The position numbers were made by a program, and so were the translations under genes. DNA of 64,000 bases from Cycas panzhihuaensis. Taxonomy: Eukaryota > Cycadophyta. Below, in pieces: positions 1-10,254 of this stretch; within the stretch, counting starts at the first letter, position 1, and each line of letters begins with the position of its first letter. The stretch is from the NCBI GenBank assembly GCA_023213395.1, contig CM041465.1, positions 197,415,741 to 197,479,740 of the forward strand, in the 5' to 3' direction. The notes beneath the pieces were generated by a model. The model was not told where the DNA came from. It did no database searches and saw only the letters and a program-made list of their open reading frames with translations.

Positions 1-25
1 ACTGAGCCAGAATCCCCATGAAGTT

Positions 26-376
26 CTAAGTTTTGGCTATCCTATAAATGATGATAAAAGTAATGGTCCTCCACATTATAAGAATACCATCTATTATTCG
101 AATAGCCTCCACTAACATCCTATGTTGGTATATCTGATCAACGAATCCTATTAGATACTCACTACATGCCATCTGGCACTCCTCGTCCATCATTCTGATG
201 AGTTTGACTTGCTCTCTATGCCAGTTGATCCCTAAGATCCTTCCCACATCATTTAAAGTGATCTTGATCTTTCTAATGACTCATATCCTAAATACATTAC
301 GTCTTGGGGCCCAACAACTAACAAAATCATGTAAGATATCGTGCTCCATGACAAGATGGGTAGATCCACTCATTCA
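26..376 (-). pseudogene. Plant mobile domain (PMD)-like fragment
   Basis: One minus-strand frame is open apart from a single TGA. It reads a Leu-x-x-Phe...Trp core, then a Phe-Arg-Ile stretch, then Lys-Ile-Thr-Leu-Asn-Asp-Val-Gly-x-Ile-Leu-Gly. That arrangement (L..F...W, then F, then ITL-x-DV-x-x-LLGL) is what I know of the plant mobile domain / aminotransferase-like domain, found in MAIN/MAIL proteins and often captured by plant transposons. The part after the ILG motif, with Trp-His-Arg-Glu and an acidic Met-Asp-Glu-Glu-Cys run, does not match anything I recognise. The fragment is cut by the window edge and has one internal stop, so I treat it as a relic. A PMD carried by a transposon is more likely than a host gene. 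The assignment rests on one motif read by eye. Confidence 0.4.
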
Positions 377-479
377 TGAGAGTCTACATACTCTCAAAAT
401 CCCCTACCCTACCTCATCTAACTAACTCACGAGCTTCCTGATTGCCATTCCCTTATTCTCTCACATCTCCACCCTCTCC

Positions 480-1240
480 AGGGCCTATATCACATATTAA
501 AATTATATTAGTTCCCTTACTTTATTTTAAAAAAAATTAAAATTTAAAGGTTATTTAAGCAAAAGTCTAAAAGTATGGCTAGACAACTAAAAACGTGATT
601 TCATAGTAAAAAAATATGATTTTACACTAAGAAAATATGACTTCCCCTAAAGCTTCCAAATTATAAAATTATGTTTTTCGTACTATTATTATATTTTTCA
701 CTGATTAACCATGTTTTTAGTACAGTAACTACAGTTTTTGCACTATATCATAGTGTTTTTTACTCAAAAATAAAACAATAAAAAAAAAGTATAATTCTGG
801 CTCACTAGGTATTTGGTTTTCTGCTCCATTCTACTGATGAAGATCCTCTAAGGCTAGTCCTCTATCATAAAGAGCTCCTGATAACCCTAGAAATAAGGAA
901 AATAGCCTTTAGTTATCTCCTCTTCTTCTCCTCCCTCTTGTAAAAATGACGCCTTTTTACATCTATTTTCTTATAAATAGGGAGGGATTTTTCTTTATTT
1001 TCTTAGGCAAAAATTTTCCTAGTTCCCATGGGACCTACCAAAGTAAAATATATTTCTTTTCAACTATCATTCTCATCAAAATTACATATAAATCTTGAAA
1101 ACTATATGTATTTACTTTGGTAAGGGTCAATTATCATTTTAAGACCTGATTATTTTCTTCTAGGAGCTCGTCTTCTTTTGGAGACATAATGTATAATTCT
1201 CTATTCACTCCTTTTATACATATTTTTGGCATTTGTCTCT
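480..1240. other. AT-rich intergenic stretch
   Basis: No gene seen. The stretch is AT-rich with short A and T runs. From about 590 to 780 it holds several loosely repeated phrases of the type tatgatttt / catgtttttag, in both orientations. Confidence 0.5.
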
Positions 1241-1261
1241 AAAGGAACATTGCTTTGAATC

Positions 1262-1750
1262 TCCTTTAGTTGTTGATAAGCCTAAACTATGACAAGATGA
1301 TGCTATGAACTTCCTTTACCTATTGATGAGCCTAAATTATAACATGGTAATGCTCTTAACCTCCTTTACCTGTTGATGAGCCTAAACTATGACAGGTTGA
1401 TGCTCTAAACCTCCTTTCACCTATTAACAAGCTAAAACTATGATAGGAACATTGCTCTGAGCTTACTTTCACCTATTGATGAGCCTAAACTATGAAAGGA
1501 TTAAGCTCTAAAACCTTCCTTCACCTATTGATGAGCCTAAACTACAACAGGGTGACACTTCAAGTCCCTTCTACCTATTAATGAGCTTAAACTATGATAG
1601 CTAACCATCTGAATCTAATTGTTAATGAGGTTAAACTATGATGATTAACCTCAAAAATCCCTCACCCTATTAATGAGGTTTATCTATGATGGGTTTGTTT
1701 CGAAAAGTCACTTTTTAATGAGTTGGTAAACTATGATAGTTTATCCTTTT
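1262..1750. repeat. Tandem array, about 10 units of about 50 bp
   Basis: The phrase cctattgatgagcctaaac recurs at close to 50-bp spacing, with units starting near 1262, 1312, 1362, 1412, 1464, 1515, 1566, 1616, 1661 and 1705. The first six units are most alike; the last three are shorter and diverged. Each contains a core of the form gatgagcctaaactatgac followed by a variable tail. No open reading frame runs through the array. Origin is unknown: it could be a minisatellite or the internal repeats of a decayed LTR element leader. Confidence 0.85.
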
Positions 1751-1809
1751 TACTTTAGCAAAAAGATTTCTCTTCAATGTGTGATTAAAGAGAGATAAAC
1801 TATAACCAG

Positions 1810-2075
1810 TTATATAGTAGAATCCCATCTAGTTCATGGGTATTTGGTAGTGAAGTATCATCCAGTTTATGGGCAAGTTATATAGTAGAGTTCCATCCAG
1901 TTCGTGGGCATTTGGTAGCGAAGTCCCATTCAGTTTATGGGCACTAGATAGGTTTTTGGTAACATTAGATACCTGGTCCTTTTGGGTAGAATTTTAGTGA
2001 TGTTAGATACCTAATCCTTTTGGGCAAGTCTTTGCTAATGTTAGATGCCCAGTTCTTTTAGGCAAAAGATGTAAG
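1810..2075. repeat. Second short tandem repeat array
   Basis: Two phrases alternate. From 1810 to 1943 a unit of about 74 bp repeats, made of two half-units ending in ttcatgggcatttggtag and gtttatgggca. From about 1955 to 2075 a different unit of about 50 bp repeats three times, with the core gttagatacctggtccttt followed by tgggca. The array begins about 60 bp after the 50-bp array ends, with no sequence in common, so the region was built from at least two separate duplications. Confidence 0.75.
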
Positions 2076-2776
2076 TAATGGCCTTTTGGTAGTAGAAACC
2101 CAAATTTTTTGGGTAGACTTGCTACTGAGAGTTTCTTTTGGTCTTGTTATTATATAGAATTCATTCTAGGTTATGTTATAGAGCTACATCACCTCGTCAT
2201 TCATATACTTCATTTAATTCCCATCACATTTAGCTGAAATAATAATCACTTATGTTATTTCCACTTCTCACCATCCTATCTCTCTCTTTGGAATAGGAGC
2301 TTTAGGTATCAAAGGGGTAAATGTTTCATTGAAACCTAACCTTTGGTTTGTATTTGTAATTTTTGACATGTGTTATTGCATGGTTTCATAAAAAATGAAT
2401 GATAGATTTGTTTGATTATGAATTAGGCCATGTTTTGATGAAGAAATCTATAAATTTTTGTTTACTAATTTATGATGAATAATGATGTGATCTGTATTTT
2501 TACCATCACCTGCCAATGACTAAGATTATGACACTAAATATTTTTCTCCATGATCAATTTGACCTTATGCCTCCTTTAGAACTTGTTATTTTTTATATTT
2601 TATTCTTGATTTCACCCAATTTTAGCATTTTAAAAATTATTTTTGGATTTGTATTTAGTATTTTCACATTGTTTTAGGTCTCTCTACTCATTTATAAAGT
2701 CATTTGTACTTTAATTTATATTTAAAAATTAATTTTTGACTTTTCTTTTTTTGAGTTAAATTTAACTTGCATATTT

Positions 2777-2807
2777 GTCACATTTTTTGCACTGTAAAAA
2801 ATGTGAC
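2777..2807. repeat. Perfect 12-bp hairpin
   Basis: gtcacatttttt at 2777-2788 is followed, after the 7-base loop gcactgt, by its exact reverse complement at 2796-2807. No T-run or gene end makes it a terminator, and this is plant DNA. Confidence 0.85.
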
Positions 2808-2829
2808 CAATCACATTTTTAGAGTAAAG

Positions 2830-2857
2830 TCATATTTTTGTAGGTCCAAAAATATGA
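2830..2857. repeat. Second perfect hairpin, 11-bp stem
   Basis: tcatatttttg at 2830-2840 pairs with caaaaatatga at 2847-2857 across a 6-base loop. It lies 22 bases after the first hairpin and has a similar arm sequence, so the two look like duplicates. Confidence 0.8.
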
Positions 2858-2859
2858 TC

Positions 2860-4300
2860 GGTCATGTTTTTGACTATTATGCATGTAAAACTCAGCCAAC
2901 GTGCCATAATTTTATATGTTGCTGCCTAGATTTGGTGGAATCTTATCTCTTCGATACCTATGAATGATGACTAGGGTTTTATGATCCAAGATTGTGAGTT
3001 AGTATGGGAATTGCTCAGGTTTTTGGTGGATTTTCTTAGTATTTTTTGAGATTTTGAGGACTGCTACTATTGTGACTGAAACTTGGACTTTGAAAAGGCT
3101 TATACATAAAATCGAGGAAGAATTTTGATGTTATAACTTCATGCTCTACTGATATTCAAATGTTGATGGTGTAATATTTATTTTTATGGAATTTTCTCAA
3201 AGTTTTAAGTTTCAAACTTCTTTTAAATAGGTAAGGCCTTTTCTATGTAGTTTCTTGTTTATCTCATAGTATTTTTGAAGGTTATTTTTGCTTAAAAATT
3301 ACTCTTTCCTTTAGTTGATTATTATACTAGTTTTGTATACATTTTGGGCCTTGAAATACTTGCTGAAAGGCTAGCCCTTTATGGGCTTTATAAGGGTTAT
3401 ACTAGGGTAGAGCATGGTCATCTCTCCACTATTCATCTAACTACCCCTTCTCATTTTTGCACAACAGTTTGTATTTAAGGAAATTTACCATTCCCTTTTG
3501 CATTATTTTGTTGTGGTTTAGTCCTTCTTATTTGTTGTTACTCTCATTTGATTTATTTTAAAGGAAAACATTTGAAAAGATTGATCAGCTGAAAGGAAAA
3601 TAACCATTCTGAGGTGGGTTTTTGCAATAGAAAAGAAATTTTAATGTTATAATTTTGTGGTTTGCTTGATTTCACTCTTGAATTTGCTTCCTTTCGCTTT
3701 AAGAGAAAAGTTAAAAGTGTTGAATAGTAAGTGCATGTTTGATTTTTGAGGTTGTTAGAAGTTCAAGGATCCTTTTGGAGTCTCTCTTACTTCAACCGTG
3801 ATAGAACCTTTAAAGCTAGTATCTTACATAAGAGTTGTGATTCTGATTTATTATTTATATATAATGTCATAAGTCTAAAAATTATTTAAAATAACAGTAA
3901 CATCTTTTTGAAATCTCTCTTTTTTTTTGCATCATACATAATTTATTTAAAGAAATAATTGCATATGTGTAAGCTGATATCTTCTAAATAACATTACATA
4001 TTATTATTTTGTTTGGAGAGCTTTCATAAACAATCATATTGTGTGTTTCATTTCTTGATAGTGTCATTCATTTCATTATAAAGTATGCATATGGCATGTA
4101 GGAAGATACTTTTATATTTGTATTTGCATCTCTCATCTTTGGAATAAAAAAAGAAAAAGACATTAAAAAAAAATATTGCATGCATCTACTTCTAGCTTAT
4201 TTCCCTTTATTTATTGATTAAGGATAAAGTAGGCCTTTTAGTTTCATTAATTTCCTAGATTCATTTTATTTTCTTTGCTTTATTTTTTGTTAAATATAAC
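2860..4300. other. Intergenic stretch without recognisable gene
   Basis: No coding motif, RNA gene or LTR end was recognised. Base use is AT-rich with T-rich runs on the plus strand. It may be the far-diverged remains of another element. Confidence 0.45.
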
Positions 4301-4307
4301 ACTAAAC

Positions 4308-4440
4308 CCAAAAAAAAAAAAATACAAAATATGAAAAAAGAAAAAAAAAAAAGAAAAAAAGAAAAAAGAACAAAGCAAAAAGAAAAATGAAGTGAACATG
4401 AATAAGAAAAAGAAATAAAATAAGAAAAATAATTCTTCCA
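4308..4440. repeat. Long A-rich purine tract
   Basis: About 130 bases almost purely A and G on the plus strand, with repeated aaaaaag and gaaaaag runs and few pyrimidines. It lies some 400 bp before the first recognisable gag sequence of element A. It may be low-complexity expansion. Confidence 0.8.
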
Positions 4441-4819
4441 TTTGCTTACCTTTTCCTACATCTAAGTAAAACTTAAAAGGTTAAAAGGATTATATAAAAG
4501 GAGTCCTTAAGAAGGATATTGGAAATATTGTTAAAGTAGTTCTAAAACTAAAACTCATTCGCTCGATCATATAAGTTAGTAGATCCTACAACTCCCTTTT
4601 ATATCCACACCTTTAGTTGCATTCTTCATCCATACTTTATTAGATGATATAATTAGCTAAAGACTCCTTCTTAGGAGTTGGGCAAAGGTGGTCACTTAAG
4701 TCTTATTAAACTCCATATCTCCTAGTTTTAATTGAAACGAAGACATTACCTCAATAATTGAGAGATATTTAGTTTAGGTCCTCCTAAGAACACACCATAC
4801 GATACAGCCTCAAAAGTCC

Positions 4820-5400
4820 TTGAGGTTCTTAAAATAAAATTTTATGCAAAGTCTAACCTTAAATTTGTTCATATAGTCTTAAAGATGAACAAGACGAAGA
4901 CACAGAAGGGATAAGCCCATGAGACAATAAATCTCCTTCGACCTATAAAATAGGTAATTGACAAATATGTTAAGACCTAATATATTACATGGGCATTCCT
5001 CATATAGTCCTATCTACATGTATATGATTATAAGAACTTGTTTGGGAGTCTTCAATCAAGTGGAATGTTGAAGATACTTAACTTCAAAGCTCTTGTAAAG
5101 AAGCTTATAGAATTTGATAAGATCTTTGATACTAATTTTGTAACTTTAGATCCTTTTTTGGATATAGCTTTTGATGTGGAAGAAGAAGTATGATTCTCAG
5201 AGAATCAGGGTCCCTCTTATGGTAGAGGAAATAACCAAGCAATGGGTAGAGGATGAGATAGAGAAAATTAGCCACAAGGTCAACAAAACCCTCAATAATA
5301 GTAGCCTAGACAATCTCAAGTCCAAGCACCACTTTTTAATATAAGACAATCAAGCCAAATTAATACTTCAAGACCTAGAAATTAGATTATCATGTGTAAA
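4820..5400 (+). pseudogene. Element A gag, C-terminal remnant
   Basis: Gag would form the virus-like particle. The stretch is assigned by base-level similarity to A2: phrases around 4915-4945, 5055-5130 and 5160-5240 match the complement of about 50,930-50,560. Reading shifts frame several times. Near 5390-5430 a Cys-Lys-x-Tyr...His pattern could be what is left of a CCHC zinc knuckle. It is not translatable as one protein. The boundary with protease is approximate. Confidence 0.55.
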
Positions 5401-5659
5401 AGGTACAATAGGAAATGACACCTTGCATAGGATTATCGTATACCTACATACAAGTTGCCTAAGTTTTAATAGAAATATAAGGCTCACAATATTGATGAAA
5501 TATGTGAGGAACAATTTAGTGGCATATGTTTTACTCAAACACACATTCAAATACTTGAGAGAAGAACCATTAATCGAACTAAGAGGTACAAACTTATTGT
5601 GGCTATTCCACTTGTGATCTTGAATCACCAATGCAAATCCCTCTTGGAGATGTAAATAG

Positions 5660-5960
5660 CATAACTTCAAACACCTCCTCATGGATTATGGATAAAGGAG
5701 AAACACAACATATGACCTGCAATTAAGATCTATATCAAACTTTTGATTCCAATATATATGGTATCATTCACATGGCTGACAAATCCTAATAACTAGTCAT
5801 AGGTATTGGAAACATATGCCTAAAATGTACTCAAATCTCCCATGGATTTGATCTTAATTTTACTTCAAATGACCAACCTCTCTAGGTCATTCACCCTCCA
5901 ATAAATCAAGTGGTCTTGATTGGAAAGCTAATTGGTAAATTAGTTAAGTTGAATGACTCC
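5660..5960 (+). pseudogene. Element A aspartic protease remnant
   Basis: Around 5679-5725 the frame reads Ser-Trp-Ile-Met-Asp-Lys-Gly-Glu-Thr-x-His-Met-Thr, matching the copia protease signature Trp-Ile-x-Asp-Ser-Gly-Ala-Thr-x-His-Met. The catalytic Asp is kept but Ser and Ala of the Asp-Ser-Gly-Ala core are changed, so it would be inactive. A stop follows within four codons. The enzyme would cleave the gag-pol polyprotein. Confidence 0.65.
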
Positions 5961-6039
5961 CCATCTTTTGAAGCTAATTGTACTCAAAACCCTTGTGCTG
6001 ATAAAGACTTTACTTTTAATACCACTTTGACACACCTAA

Positions 6040-6720
6040 GCTATTCTTAGAAGCTCTTTGGCATGCTCATATGGTCTATGTTAATATTAATTGACTTAAA
6101 GATCTTTATCATACCCTTCTAGATATGCCCAAGTTCTCCTCTAAGCCCTTTAAATATGAAGCATGTATTATAGCCAAATCGCATAGACAACCCTTTATCG
6201 ATAGTTAGTGGAAATCAAGTCATCCTCTTCATTTGGTATACTCTAATATATGCAGACTAATGCCCTTTCCATCACTGAAGTAGAAATTATATTACATATC
6301 TTTCATTGATGATTTTATCATAAAACTGTAGGTGGCTTTTCTGACCAAGAAAGATGAGGCATTTGGTATCTTTAAAGCTTTTAAACCTCATATTGGAAAG
6401 GATTCAAGTTATTATATTAAGTGTCTCTTAATAGATAATGGTAGAGAATATACCTCTACCGAGTTCAAAACATATATATGAGATAATAACATCAAGAATC
6501 ATACTACAATAGCAGACACCCCCTAATATAATGGAGTTGCTGAGTGCATGAATAGGTTTATTATAAATATAGTTCAAGCTGTGTTGGTTTATAAAAATAT
6601 ACCTACTTACCTATAGGTGGAAGTAATTTGGATAGTTATTTATTACATGAATGATGTCAGCCCATCTAAAGGAGGAACTTCTCCTAATTAAAAGTAGATT
6701 GGACTAGTCCCTACTACTTA
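6040..6720 (+). pseudogene. Element A GAG-pre-integrase and integrase remnant
   Basis: Leu-Trp-His-Ala near 6056 followed by Lys-Phe-Ser-Ser-Lys-Pro-Phe-Lys-Tyr is the zinc-binding pre-integrase region; the same phrase occurs in A2. The integrase core follows: Leu-Ile-Asp-Asn-Gly-Arg-Glu-Tyr-Thr-Ser near 6430, holding the second catalytic Asp, then Tyr-Asn-Gly-Val-Ala-Glu near 6525, holding the catalytic Glu. Integrase would insert element cDNA into the chromosome. In-frame TAA and TAG codons interrupt it. The loss of Cys partners in the zinc region could not be judged base by base. Confidence 0.75.
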
Positions 6721-7394
6721 CCACTTCTAAATATTTGGCTTAATATGTTATGCCTATATATTAGATGGAGATAGAAATAAACTACAACCCAAGGCACTTA
6801 AAGACATCTTGTTGGATACCTTATGGATGAGAAATGGTACAAGGTCTTTATACCTTCATAACATGAGATTATTATCACCAGAGATGTGGTGTTTACTGAA
6901 ATAGAGAATTAATTATTATAATTAGACTCTAAAATACCAAACTGTCATTATTATAATGCTACTCAATATGATGTACATATTCTAAAATTTGGGGAAGAAA
7001 ACACTCAAGAGTTACTCAAACTATTAGAATCTGATAATAGAGCCATAGAGGATAATAGTTACTCTGAACCAATGAGTACACATCATGCACCACCATTCAA
7101 GAATAATAGAGTTGACAAAGATAAATAAATGGTAGATGGACCATACTCCCCAGATGCATCAACATCCTCCTCGGCAATATACAAAATGATCATTTTCAAG
7201 ATCCAAATGAAGACCATGTAGTTAGAGAAATGAAGACCTCATTCCCAACTTGAGATTCTTGTAAAACTTGCTAATTAAATAAGGATATACAACCTGATGA
7301 GGTGGGAAAAATTAGCACTCAAAGTACCTATAGAACTAATATATAGGAATCACTTTTCATTGAGTTAGAACCAACAAAATTGCATCTTAGTCTC

Positions 7395-8385
7395 AATGAA
7401 GAACCCCTCTCATACCAAGAAGCTATAAAATATATAGTTTGGAGGAATTCCATGAATGAAGAGTATCAATGTCTTATAAAAATGGTACATGGGATCTTGT
7501 TGACCTACCACTTGGAAGAAAGGTAGTTTGAAATAAATGGGTGTATAAAAATAAATATAGATTTGATGATACCCTTAAAAAATATGAGTTGAGGTTGGTA
7601 GCAAAATGATTCATATAAAGGAAGGGCATCAACTACATTGAAGTCTTTGCACCTATAACCATGTAGCCCATAATGAGAACTCTTATAGCCTTGGTATCTC
7701 AATAGGAATAAAAGATTAACCAACTTGATGTAAAGAATAAATTTCTCAATGGTGATCTTGAAGATGAAATCTACATTCCTTAGCCTGAAGGATTTGAGAT
7801 TGCTAGTCTAGAGCATAAGGTATGCAGACTCAAAAAGTCCTTATATAACCTTAAACAAGCCCCTCATGGTTGGTTTATTAAGTTGTCAGAAAGAATTATG
7901 TAACTTGGATATGAGGTTTGTAACTACCAGGATATAGATACAACACTGTTCATCAAATACCAAAAAGATAAAGTCACTTATCTCTTAATTTTTGTGGATG
8001 ATATACTTATAATGGGAAACAATGAATAAGTAATCAACCAGCTAAAGAAGGACTTAGCTAAAATGTTTGAACTATCTAACCTTAGGCTGATGAAACACTA
8101 CTTGGGAATTTAAGTCACTCAGAAAGATGGCAAAGTCTTTCCTTCTCAAGAAAAGTACATCAATGATCTTCTAACAAAGTTTTAGTTGGAAGATGTTCAA
8201 ACTATAGCCACTACAATGGAACCTAATGTCAAACTGACAGTTGATGATGATGATTGAGAGGCATATATAATACTTTACAGGCAACTTGTACGTAGTTTCA
8301 TCTATACTACTAATACAAGACCTGATATTGCACACTTTATTAGTATTCTTGCTCATTATATGATAAATCCTAAGTAGAACCACTG
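7395..8385 (+). pseudogene. Element A reverse transcriptase remnant
   Basis: The N-terminal block (Ser-Tyr-Gln-Glu-Ala, then Asn-Gly-Thr-Trp-Asp-Leu-Val-Asp-Leu-Pro) starts near 7410. Gln-Leu-Asp-Val-Lys-Asn-Lys-Phe-Leu-Asn-Gly follows near 7720, with the first catalytic Asp, then the Leu-Lys-Gln-Ala-Pro block near 7850. The active-site Phe-Val-Asp-Asp is at 7991-8002. Several stops replace expected Trp, Gln or Gly codons, and one base is missing near 7480. The enzyme would copy element RNA into cDNA. A2 carries the same gene on the other strand. Confidence 0.85.
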
Positions 8386-8401
8386 GTAAGTAGTAGTTCT
8401 A

Positions 8402-8940
8402 GTGTTGAGATACCTTAAGATGACTAACAAATATGCTCTACTATATGAACCTAATTCAAAGTTTAAACTATATACATACATATATTCAGACTTTGCCAAA
8501 GATAAAGACACAGGGAGATCTACATCCAGGTATGTAACGTTTCTTGGAATGACACTAATATCATGGAGATCTAGACAACATAAGACATTTGTTAATTCAA
8601 CTATCAAAGATGAATATAATATTACTTTTGAGATGAACAAGGAAGTGATATGGCTTAGGAAATAATTAGAAACATTGAATATCATCTAAACAAGTCCTAC
8701 TGGCCTTTGTATGGATAATTAATCAGTAATCCACATGGTAAAAAATTCTATATTTCATGATTGTACCAAATATATAAGTATAAAAGTCTACATGATTTGA
8801 GAACTAATCCATGACAACATAATTCAATTGGAGTACTATCCCACAATAAATGAAGTGGCTAATATCTTCATTAAACTATTGCAAAGGTTAAAGTTTAAAC
8901 AATTTTGTAGGTATCTCAGGCTTTAGGCCTTCATCTCTGA
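8402..8940 (+). pseudogene. Element A RNase H remnant
   Basis: Tyr-Ser-Asp-Phe-Ala near 8485 gives the first catalytic Asp. The Ile-Ser-Trp-Arg-Ser-Arg-Gln block is near 8557. Expected Ser-Thr-x-x-Glu-Tyr is altered to Ser-Thr-Ile-Lys-Asp-Glu-Tyr near 8597. Met-Asp-Asn with Ser-Val-Ile-His-Met follows near 8710, and the C-terminal His-x-Asn-Ile-Ile-Gln-Leu-Glu-Tyr block near 8815. About 260 bp are open, then stops appear. RNase H would remove template RNA. Confidence 0.8.
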
Positions 8941-9361
8941 CTAATTAGAGGATATGCTAATAGGATCATCATACTCTATTCCATTCATGAAAACCCCTTG
9001 TAGTTACAAAAGAATAAGAGTAAGTCTCTACTCTATCCTATTTGTGAAAATCTCTTGTGGGCATGAAAGGATAAGGGTTGTACTAGTATTAGAAAATTAG
9101 AACCTATAAAAACCTGAAAGGGTATGGGAGATGACCAAATGGTATATAGATATTTAGTAGATCAAGATGCATATTTAAGATGCTTGGCTATTTAGCTACA
9201 TCAAGAGCCACCTTAGCCATTTTGATTTAAAGGGCTATAGATCTTAAAAAGTTTATAGGTTTTTATTCCTTGTGAGGGTTTTCCCATAAAAGTGTCAATG
9301 CAATAATGAGACTTAAATGAAGACCTCATAGAATAGATTTTCTTATAATGGCTTTTTACCA
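8941..9361 (+). other. Element A 3' untranslated region
   Basis: No coding signal between the RNase H end and the polypurine tract. It contains a loosely repeated phrase (aaccccttgtagtta... near 8994 and aatctcttgtgggca near 9049). A2 carries the complement of both near 46,600-46,690, so they belong to the family. Confidence 0.6.
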
Positions 9362-9374
9362 TTAAAGGGGGGAT
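9362..9374 (+). other. Element A polypurine tract
   Basis: ttaaaggggggat lies directly before the LTR. This is the expected primer site for plus-strand cDNA synthesis. Confidence 0.8.
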
Positions 9375-9669
9375 TGATGAATGTTAATGCATCAAGGTCA
9401 TTAGATTAATTATATGAAGGTGAATTTAGGTTAGTTAAGCCACATAGTTAAATATAATTTCATTTATATTTAAGTGTAATTTCATGATCATGTCATTAGG
9501 CAGGAAAATCCTTTGGCAACCCTAATGGACATCCTCTGGTATATAAGGCTAAATATGAAAGGAAAAGCCATAATTCTCACCTCTCATTTTTGCTCTCAAT
9601 CTTGTTCTCTTTATTTTACTTTTATTATGTGCCATTGCTTTAGTGTAGTAGAGTGTGGCAACTAGATCC
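9375..9669 (+). repeat. Element A 3' LTR
   Basis: Begins TGATGAATG right after the polypurine tract. The complement of A2 at 45,984-46,281 has the same order of phrases: aatatcaaggtcatt, tgtaatttcatg, gtcattaggtaggaaaat, tttgctctca, tcttgttctc. Both copies end in a shared TAGATCC rather than the usual CA, so the right limit (about 295 bp in all) comes from the pairwise match. Possible TATA signal: tatataagg near 9540. Confidence 0.75.
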
Positions 9670-9890
9670 TGTACCCAACATCAAGGACAGAATCAAACCC
9701 TATCTTTTAAAAGAGATAGATCAACCTCTAGAGAAGAGGATCCTCTTGAATTAGAAGCCATAGTCAAAGAAATAGAGGAGCAATATAATACTCATATTGC
9801 CATAAAATTAGACACAGGAAGGATCGCTACTTTGTTAAAAATACAAACCAATAAAGAGGAAGTGTATATGCCATAACTGAAAAAAGATAA
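9670..9890 (+). pseudogene. Element C gag remnant with altered zinc knuckle
   Basis: A basic stretch (Lys-Arg-Asp-Arg-Ser) precedes, in a shifted frame near 9790-9835, Cys-His-Lys-Ile-x-His-x-x-x-x-Tyr. This looks like a gag CCHC knuckle whose last Cys became Tyr and whose first Cys is lost. The next block leads into the protease. The frame open from 9655 to 9876 is only partly the gag frame. Gag normally binds element RNA through this knuckle. Confidence 0.5.
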
Positions 9891-9899
9891 ATGATATAT

Positions 9900-10170
9900 T
9901 TTTCTTATCAAGTCTGATAGCCAATGAAGAAGAAGATAATTGGTATATATATTTAGAATGCTTAACTCATATGATGCACAAAGAGGAAATCTTCAAAACT
10001 ATTAATAGAATCAAAATGGAGAAGATCATGTTTGGGGACAACACTTCACATGAGTCAACTGGTAGAGGCAACATTACCATCACCATGAAATTAGGATAAT
10101 TTAGGTACATTGATGACATACTATATGTACCTACATTAAAGAAGAACCTACTTTTTATAGGACAGGTAAT
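9900..10170 (+). pseudogene. Element C aspartic protease remnant
   Basis: Glu-Glu-Asp-Asn-Trp-Tyr-Ile-Tyr-Leu-Glu-Cys, then His-Met, near 9930-9975 matches the lineage form Trp-Tyr-x-Asp-Ser-Gly-Cys-x-x-His-Met, with the catalytic Asp changed to Tyr. Met-Phe-Gly-Asp-Asn then Gly-Arg-Gly-Asn-Ile follows near 10,030-10,075, and Leu-Tyr-Val-Pro near 10,120. Element F has the same series. The missing Asp makes it dead even where the frame is open. Confidence 0.65.
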
Positions 10171-10254
10171 AGAACAGGATTATAAGGTCATCTTTGACAA
10201 TAGTGAATGCACAACAAGAGACAAAAGGATGAATAAAGCTATTATAGCTAAGGG

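Larger units (their letters stand above)
4820..9669 (+). mobile_element. Ty1/copia element A, decayed, no 5' LTR seen
   Basis: Domain order is gag, protease, GAG-pre-integrase, integrase, reverse transcriptase, RNase H, then polypurine tract and LTR. Integrase before reverse transcriptase defines Ty1/copia. The left limit is where similarity to the second family member (A2, about 45,984-51,005, opposite strand) can still be followed; gag N-terminus, leader and 5' LTR are not recognisable upstream. Every domain carries stops or frameshifts. The right LTR abuts the gag remnant of element C. Confidence 0.85.

Noticed and set aside
1262-2075. CRISPR-like array
   Set aside because: Repeats are diverged, spacers are not unique inserts, and the setting is plant DNA.
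5368-5682. Minus-strand 104-codon frame
   Set aside because: Antisense shadow of the element A gag-protease region.
8356-8685. Minus-strand 109-codon frame
   Set aside because: Antisense of the element A RNase H, whose sense-strand motifs are clear.
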